Shown here: positions 59,855 through 64,000 of the stretch, in pieces
Numbering within the stretch: position 1 is the first letter of the stretch
How the letters are laid out: each line of letters begins with the position of its first letter
Assembly: GCA_037440065.1 (NCBI GenBank)
Contig: JBBIUV010000015.1
Coordinates: forward strand, 124,001 to 188,000
Direction: 5' to 3'
Source of the DNA: UBA1563 sp037440065
GTDB lineage: Bacteria; Bacteroidota; Ignavibacteria; Ignavibacteriales; Ignavibacteriaceae
Length of the DNA: 64,000 nt
The notes under the pieces: model-generated
Told to the model about the DNA's origin: nothing
Seen by the model: only the letters and a program-made list of their open reading frames with translations
Databases searched by the model: none
Program-made: the position numbers and the translations under genes

Positions 59855-62800
59855 ATGTTTAAGAGAATCCTTTTTTTGTCTACGGTGATCTTGTTATCCA
59901 CCTCATTATTTGCAAGTTCAACGGTACATCATAAATTATCTGTAAAAGTTGATCCCGCAAAACATTTTGTTGAGGCTGTTGATCAAATAACCATTCCCGC
60001 TGATCAGTTCAAACCTAACATGACGTTTATTCTCAACGGTGATTTGACCGTTACTTCAGAAACTCCGGGAGTTACAATAAAATTAGAAAAAAGCGGAGTG
60101 AAAGCTGACGATCTGGGGATGGATCGCGAAGATCTCGACCTCGCATCCGAATTCAAACAAAATAAATATTCCATCAATTTTGCCAACGAAACAAAAGGTA
60201 ACGCAGCATTCACGTTGAAATTCAGCGGAGTAATAAATTATCCGATTAAACAAATTGGAGAAGAATATGCGAGAGGATTTAGTCAAACTCCCGGCATCAT
60301 TGATGAAAATGGAGCGTATCTCGGCGGCTCAACATATTGGATTCCCTGGTTTAACGAAAATTGGATCAGCTTTGAATTAACGACAACAATGCCGAAAGGG
60401 TGGAGCGTTGTAAGTCAAGGCAAGAGAACGTTTAACGAATTGAAGAACGATGAGCAGACAAGCACGTGGAATTCTCCTGAACCGATGGAAGAAATTTATT
60501 TAATTGCTGCGAAGTTTAACGAGTATTCAAAATCTGCCGGAGCTGTTGATGTAATGGCTTTCCTTCGCTCCCCGGATGAGGCACTCGCAAATAAATATTT
60601 GGAAACTACCGCCCAATATTTGGAAATGTACCGTAAGCTTATCGGAACCTATCCCTTTAATAAATTTGCGCTCGTAGAAAATTTTTGGGAAACGGGATAC
60701 GGTATGCCGTCGTTCACTTTGCTCGGCGAACAAATTATCAGATTCCCTTTCATCCTTCATTCATCATATCCGCACGAACTTCTCCATAATTATTGGGGGA
60801 ACAGTGTTTACATCGATTTCAAAAAAGGAAATTGGTGCGAAGGTTTAACCGCATATATGGCGGATCATCTTATTGCAGAACAACGAGGACAAGCGGACGA
60901 ATACAGAAGAACAACTTTACAGAAATACACCGACTATGTAAATCCATCTAATGATTTTGCTTTAGATAAATTTATTTCGCGGACGAATCCTTCATCGGAA
61001 GCAATCGGTTACGGAAAAAGTTCAATGCTTTGGAATATGCTTCGCGAATTGGTTGGTGATGAAATGTTCGAAAGAGGATTTCAGAAATTTTATAGAGATA
61101 ATAAGTATAAAGCCGCTTCATTTGATGACATTCGCACTGCATTTGAAACTGTCTCGGGAAAAGATCTGAAAGCATTTTTTAGCGAATGGGTAAATAGAAA
61201 AGGTGCACCGGAACTTAGTGTCTCAAACGTGAAATGCAAAAAAGTGAAGAATGAATACCAGCTTCAATTCACGTTGAAACAGTTGCAGAAAGAGGCTGTT
61301 TTTACTCTTGACGTTCCTATTGCTATTTCTTTTGCGAAAACCGTGGAAGTGAAAAAAGTTGTGATGACAGAAAAAACGCAAAACTACGAATTCATGTTTA
61401 AAGAAAATCCACGCTTAGTGCAGATCGATCCGCAATTCAATTTATTTAGAAAACTGAACTACAACGAAATTCCACCTTCGCTTTCAAAAATATTCGGCGC
61501 GGAAGATTTGCTCATCCTTCTTCCATCAAAGGCTGCAAAAGAAAAACTTGAATTATATCAAGCTTTGGCAAAGATCTGGTCGGAAGATAAAACAAAAAAA
61601 ATCGAAGTGGCGCTCGACAACAAATATGATAAACTTCCCGCGAGCAAAAATATTTGGATTTTTGGCGCAGACAATAAATTTACCGGAGTGGTAAAAAATA
61701 GTCTCAAAGATTACAACAGCGAAATTAAAAATGATGCCGTTACTTTGGGCAAGAGCTCATTCCCGATCAATAATAACAGCTTCATCGTGTCGGTTCGTCA
61801 TCCGCAAAATCCCGATAATGTTCTCGTTTATCTTTCTACTGAAAACAAAGAGGCGGTTCCCGGACTCGCAAGAAAGCTTCCTCATTACGGAAAATATAGT
61901 TACCTCGTTTTTGAAGGGAACGAACCTGCAAATATCGGCAAAGGGGAATGGGGTTCTGTTAATTCTCCTTTAAGTGAAAGGGTTATAACCAAAGGAGAAA
62001 AAATCAGCAACGAAGTTTTTACCGAATTACCGAAGCGAAAAGCTCTTGCAATGTTGGCTCCGGTTTTTTCTTCCGAAAGAATGTTGAAGACAGTTAACTA
62101 CCTTGCAAGCGAAGAATTAGGAGGAAGGGCTCCGGGTTCTGCCGGAATAACCAAAGCGATTGATTTTATTACAGAAAAATTTAAAAGTGCGGGACTTCTC
62201 CCCGGCGCTGATGATGGAACATATTTTCAAACTTGGGACGAAGTTATCGATGCGAACGGAAACAAAGCACCGGTAAAAAATATAATCGGGATAATTCCCG
62301 GAACAAATCCAAACTTGAAAGATGAATCAGTTGTTGTATGTGCACATTACGATCATCTCGGATTAGGTTGGCCCGGCGCGAATAAAGGGAATGAAGGGAA
62401 AATTCATCCCGGCGCTGACGATAACGCGAGCGGTGTTTCGGTTATGCTTGAACTTGCAGAACTTCTCGGTAAAAATTTAAAACCTCAAAGAACGATAATC
62501 TTTGTAGCATTTGCCTCCGAAGAGAGTGGATTAAAAGGATCAAAATATTATGTACAGAACATGAAACGTTTTCCGGCGAAAAAAGTTATCGGAGTATTGA
62601 ACTTCGACACAGTCGGAAAATTAGGTAACGGTAAGTTATTAGTGCTCGGCGCTTCAACGGCGCGTGAATGGCGGTTCATCTTCATGGGTGCAAGTTACGT
62701 TACCGGTGTTGAGACCGAAATGGTAACGCAGGAACTTGATGCGAGCGATCAAAGAAGTTTTCTGGAAGTTGGCGTTCCTGGCGTTCAATTTTTCTCCGGC

Positions 62801-63247
62801 GCAAATGCCGACTATCATAAACCTTCCGACACTCCTGAAAAAATAGACGGTGCCGGATTAATCAAAGTTGCCGCAATTGCACAAGAAGGTCTATTATATC
62901 TTGCAGATAGAATTGAACCGTTAACTTTTCAAGGACCAACAATCAGCGAAGCAAAAAAACCTCAAGCTGCCCCGGCAGGCGAAAGAAGAGTTTCAACAGG
63001 GAGTGTTCCTGATTTTACATTTTCCGGTGAAGGCGTAAAAATTGCAGATCTTTCTCCTGATTCTCCAGCGGCAAAAGCCGGGTTACAAAAAGGGGATGTG
63101 ATTATAAAATTGGGGCAATTCAAAGTTACCAACCTGCGCGATTATTCGGAGGCTTTAAAAAGTTTTCAACCGGGAAACATTGTTGATGTCGTCTATTTAC
63201 GAGATGGAAAAGAGATCAACACAAAAATTGAATTAATGGCAAAGTAA
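59855..63247 (+). CDS. M1-like / M28 / PDZ fusion metallopeptidase
   Basis: The start is the ATG at 59855, with GGAG upstream; an ATG at 59843 is also in frame. The 1130-aa protein has a signal peptide and an M1-like gluzincin domain. HELLH is at 307-311, and Glu follows 17 residues later in NWCEGLTAY, one residue closer than in classical M1 enzymes. After a spacer (about 530-740) comes a complete M28 domain with CAHYDHLG, GADDNASG, FASEESG, NFDTVG and DYHKPSDT as zinc ligands. A C-terminal PDZ domain (about 1040-1130, IADLSPDSPAAKAGLQKGDV) ends it. Two aminopeptidase activities in one periplasmic or surface protein would degrade peptides to amino acids. Confidence 0.93.
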   Translation: MFKRILFLSTVILLSTSLFASSTVHHKLSVKVDPAKHFVEAVDQITIPADQFKPNMTFILNGDLTVTSETPGVTIKLEKSGVKADDLGMDREDLDLASEFKQNKYSINFANETKGNAAFTLKFSGVINYPIKQIGEEYARGFSQTPGIIDENGAYLGGSTYWIPWFNENWISFELTTTMPKGWSVVSQGKRTFNELKNDEQTSTWNSPEPMEEIYLIAAKFNEYSKSAGAVDVMAFLRSPDEALANKYLETTAQYLEMYRKLIGTYPFNKFALVENFWETGYGMPSFTLLGEQIIRFPFILHSSYPHELLHNYWGNSVYIDFKKGNWCEGLTAYMADHLIAEQRGQADEYRRTTLQKYTDYVNPSNDFALDKFISRTNPSSEAIGYGKSSMLWNMLRELVGDEMFERGFQKFYRDNKYKAASFDDIRTAFETVSGKDLKAFFSEWVNRKGAPELSVSNVKCKKVKNEYQLQFTLKQLQKEAVFTLDVPIAISFAKTVEVKKVVMTEKTQNYEFMFKENPRLVQIDPQFNLFRKLNYNEIPPSLSKIFGAEDLLILLPSKAAKEKLELYQALAKIWSEDKTKKIEVALDNKYDKLPASKNIWIFGADNKFTGVVKNSLKDYNSEIKNDAVTLGKSSFPINNNSFIVSVRHPQNPDNVLVYLSTENKEAVPGLARKLPHYGKYSYLVFEGNEPANIGKGEWGSVNSPLSERVITKGEKISNEVFTELPKRKALAMLAPVFSSERMLKTVNYLASEELGGRAPGSAGITKAIDFITEKFKSAGLLPGADDGTYFQTWDEVIDANGNKAPVKNIIGIIPGTNPNLKDESVVVCAHYDHLGLGWPGANKGNEGKIHPGADDNASGVSVMLELAELLGKNLKPQRTIIFVAFASEESGLKGSKYYVQNMKRFPAKKVIGVLNFDTVGKLGNGKLLVLGASTAREWRFIFMGASYVTGVETEMVTQELDASDQRSFLEVGVPGVQFFSGANADYHKPSDTPEKIDGAGLIKVAAIAQEGLLYLADRIEPLTFQGPTISEAKKPQAAPAGERRVSTGSVPDFTFSGEGVKIADLSPDSPAAKAGLQKGDVIIKLGQFKVTNLRDYSEALKSFQPGNIVDVVYLRDGKEINTKIELMAK

Positions 63248-63286
63248 AAACGAGCATTGATTTTAACTAACATCGAGGAGTTTAAA

Positions 63287-64000
63287 ATGAAAAATTTTTT
63301 TCTAACTACTAGAGCTGTGTCCATCACAAAATTTTTCTTTCTTTCAAGCTTTCTTTTTTGTCTTTTTACAGTTCAGGATTACGGACAAACCCAAGAACAA
63401 AAAGAATTAAAAGTTTGGCCGATTCCGAATATCAACGAAGGGGCAGAATTTTATTTTTCTCCCGACGGGAAGAGCATGATCGGAAACGCAAAGATGAAAG
63501 ACGATCCGGTTCATCAAGTCTATACGTTTAACATAGATGGGACCAACATATTACGCATCAATGATAAAGGGGAAGACGCCTGCTCATTTTATTCTCCAGA
63601 CGGCAAACATCTTCTTTACACTTCCACAAAAGATAATCTTGATATGCCGAAAGGAAATTATTCCGATCCGAAAGATTACCCGCAAGGCGCTGAGCTTTAT
63701 TTATGCGATCTTGACGGAAGTAACGTGAAAAGATTAACCGATAATAAAGTTTATGATGCTGAAGTGTCTGTTTCGCCAGATGGAAAGTGGATTTTATTCA
63801 GCCGGCAAATAGAGGGAAAATTAGATTTGTGGAAAATGAAACCTGACGGAAGCGAACAGCAACAAATTACTTTTACTCCGGAATGGCAAGAAGGAGGGTC
63901 GTTTTTCATCGATAACAACACAATTATCTGCCGCGCGTGGGATATAAAAGATCAAGCGCAGCGCGGAATGCCGATGAGCATTTTTACAATGAATGCAGAT
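63287..64000 (+). CDS. PD40 (TolB-like) propeller protein, 3' end outside window
   Basis: An ATG at 63287, with GAGGAG upstream, opens a frame of 238 codons that continues past the end of the window. A signal peptide (FFFLSSFLFCLFTVQDYG) is followed by propeller blades with FYFSPDGKSMIGNA, FYSPDGKHLLYTSTKD and VSPDGKWILFSRQ. The TolB-like PD40 pattern is clear. C-terminal domains such as a peptidase or amidohydrolase cannot be excluded. It follows the fusion peptidase after 39 bp and is probably in the same operon. Confidence 0.85.
   Translation, partial: MKNFFLTTRAVSITKFFFLSSFLFCLFTVQDYGQTQEQKELKVWPIPNINEGAEFYFSPDGKSMIGNAKMKDDPVHQVYTFNIDGTNILRINDKGEDACSFYSPDGKHLLYTSTKDNLDMPKGNYSDPKDYPQGAELYLCDLDGSNVKRLTDNKVYDAEVSVSPDGKWILFSRQIEGKLDLWKMKPDGSEQQQITFTPEWQEGGSFFIDNNTIICRAWDIKDQAQRGMPMSIFTMNAD

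Overview
The window looks like a chromosomal segment of a free-living member of the Ignavibacteria/Chlorobi side of the Bacteroidota (FCB) superphylum. The base composition is A+T-rich. Secreted proteins repeatedly end in the type IX secretion sorting signature NYPNPFNP followed by a beta-sandwich tail. There are SusC-style TonB-dependent receptors, a PorV-family protein, WD40-like PD40 propeller proteins, and at least one convincing Bacteroidota-type promoter (TTG-N20-TAnnTTTG). No plasmid, phage or insertion sequence backbone is visible.

Layout. 1-0.65 kb: C-terminal end of an M14 carboxypeptidase. 0.7-8.1 kb (minus strand): a tetrapyrrole operon hemX-hemA-hemC-hemD-hemE-hemN, running from glutamyl-tRNA to protoporphyrinogen except for hemL and hemB, with a HemD made of two fused copies. 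8.2-9.9 kb: gpmA, a TPM-domain protein and a YjjX-type nucleotide phosphatase. 9.9-13.4 kb: ECF sigma factor, small anti-sigma-like protein, a predicted ECF promoter and a four-gene bufferin-like RiPP operon (Cys-rich precursor with EGKCG motifs, DUF692/MNIO enzyme, DUF2063 partner, DoxX). 13.4-15.6 kb: tRNA-Lys, two secreted proteins, the second frameshifted. 15.7-26.1 kb: an NtrY/NtrC-like two-component pair divergent from a MacB-like efflux operon (membrane fusion protein, two ATPases, two FtsX-type permeases). 26.1-45.9 kb (minus strand): two LytS/LytTR signalling pairs, hydrolases, oxidoreductases, a TonB-dependent receptor and a family of PD40 secreted proteins. 46.4-48.2 kb: a third LytS/LytTR pair. 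48.5-64 kb: an export and peptidase block containing a tandemly duplicated secreted protein, a TonB-dependent receptor, a 1034-residue secreted protein with a CxxCH motif, a PorV-family protein, an M16 peptidase, an M1-M28-PDZ fusion and the start of a PD40 protein.

How it works together. Three regulatory circuits can be read from the DNA. (1) The sigma-54 activator at 17.0-18.4 kb probably controls both its divergent efflux operon and a distant operon at 37.6-34.6 kb (small secreted protein plus TonB receptor). Both loci carry a -24/-12 promoter and two copies of a CGAAC-type palindrome 20 bp apart, ending exactly 75 nt before the -24 GG. (2) The LytTR regulator at 47.5 kb probably controls its own sensor gene and the duplicated secreted protein, because a 12-bp element repeated at a 20-bp period lies upstream of both. 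A similar but different 20-bp-period repeat follows the LytTR gene at 43.5 kb. (3) The ECF sigma factor probably drives the bufferin-like operon, where a hairpin after the precursor gene should reduce expression of the enzymes relative to the precursor.

The best candidates for something undescribed are the ECF-controlled bufferin-like cluster, the paired sigma-54 control regions, the LytTR repeat circuit, and the HemD-HemD and M1-M28-PDZ fusions.
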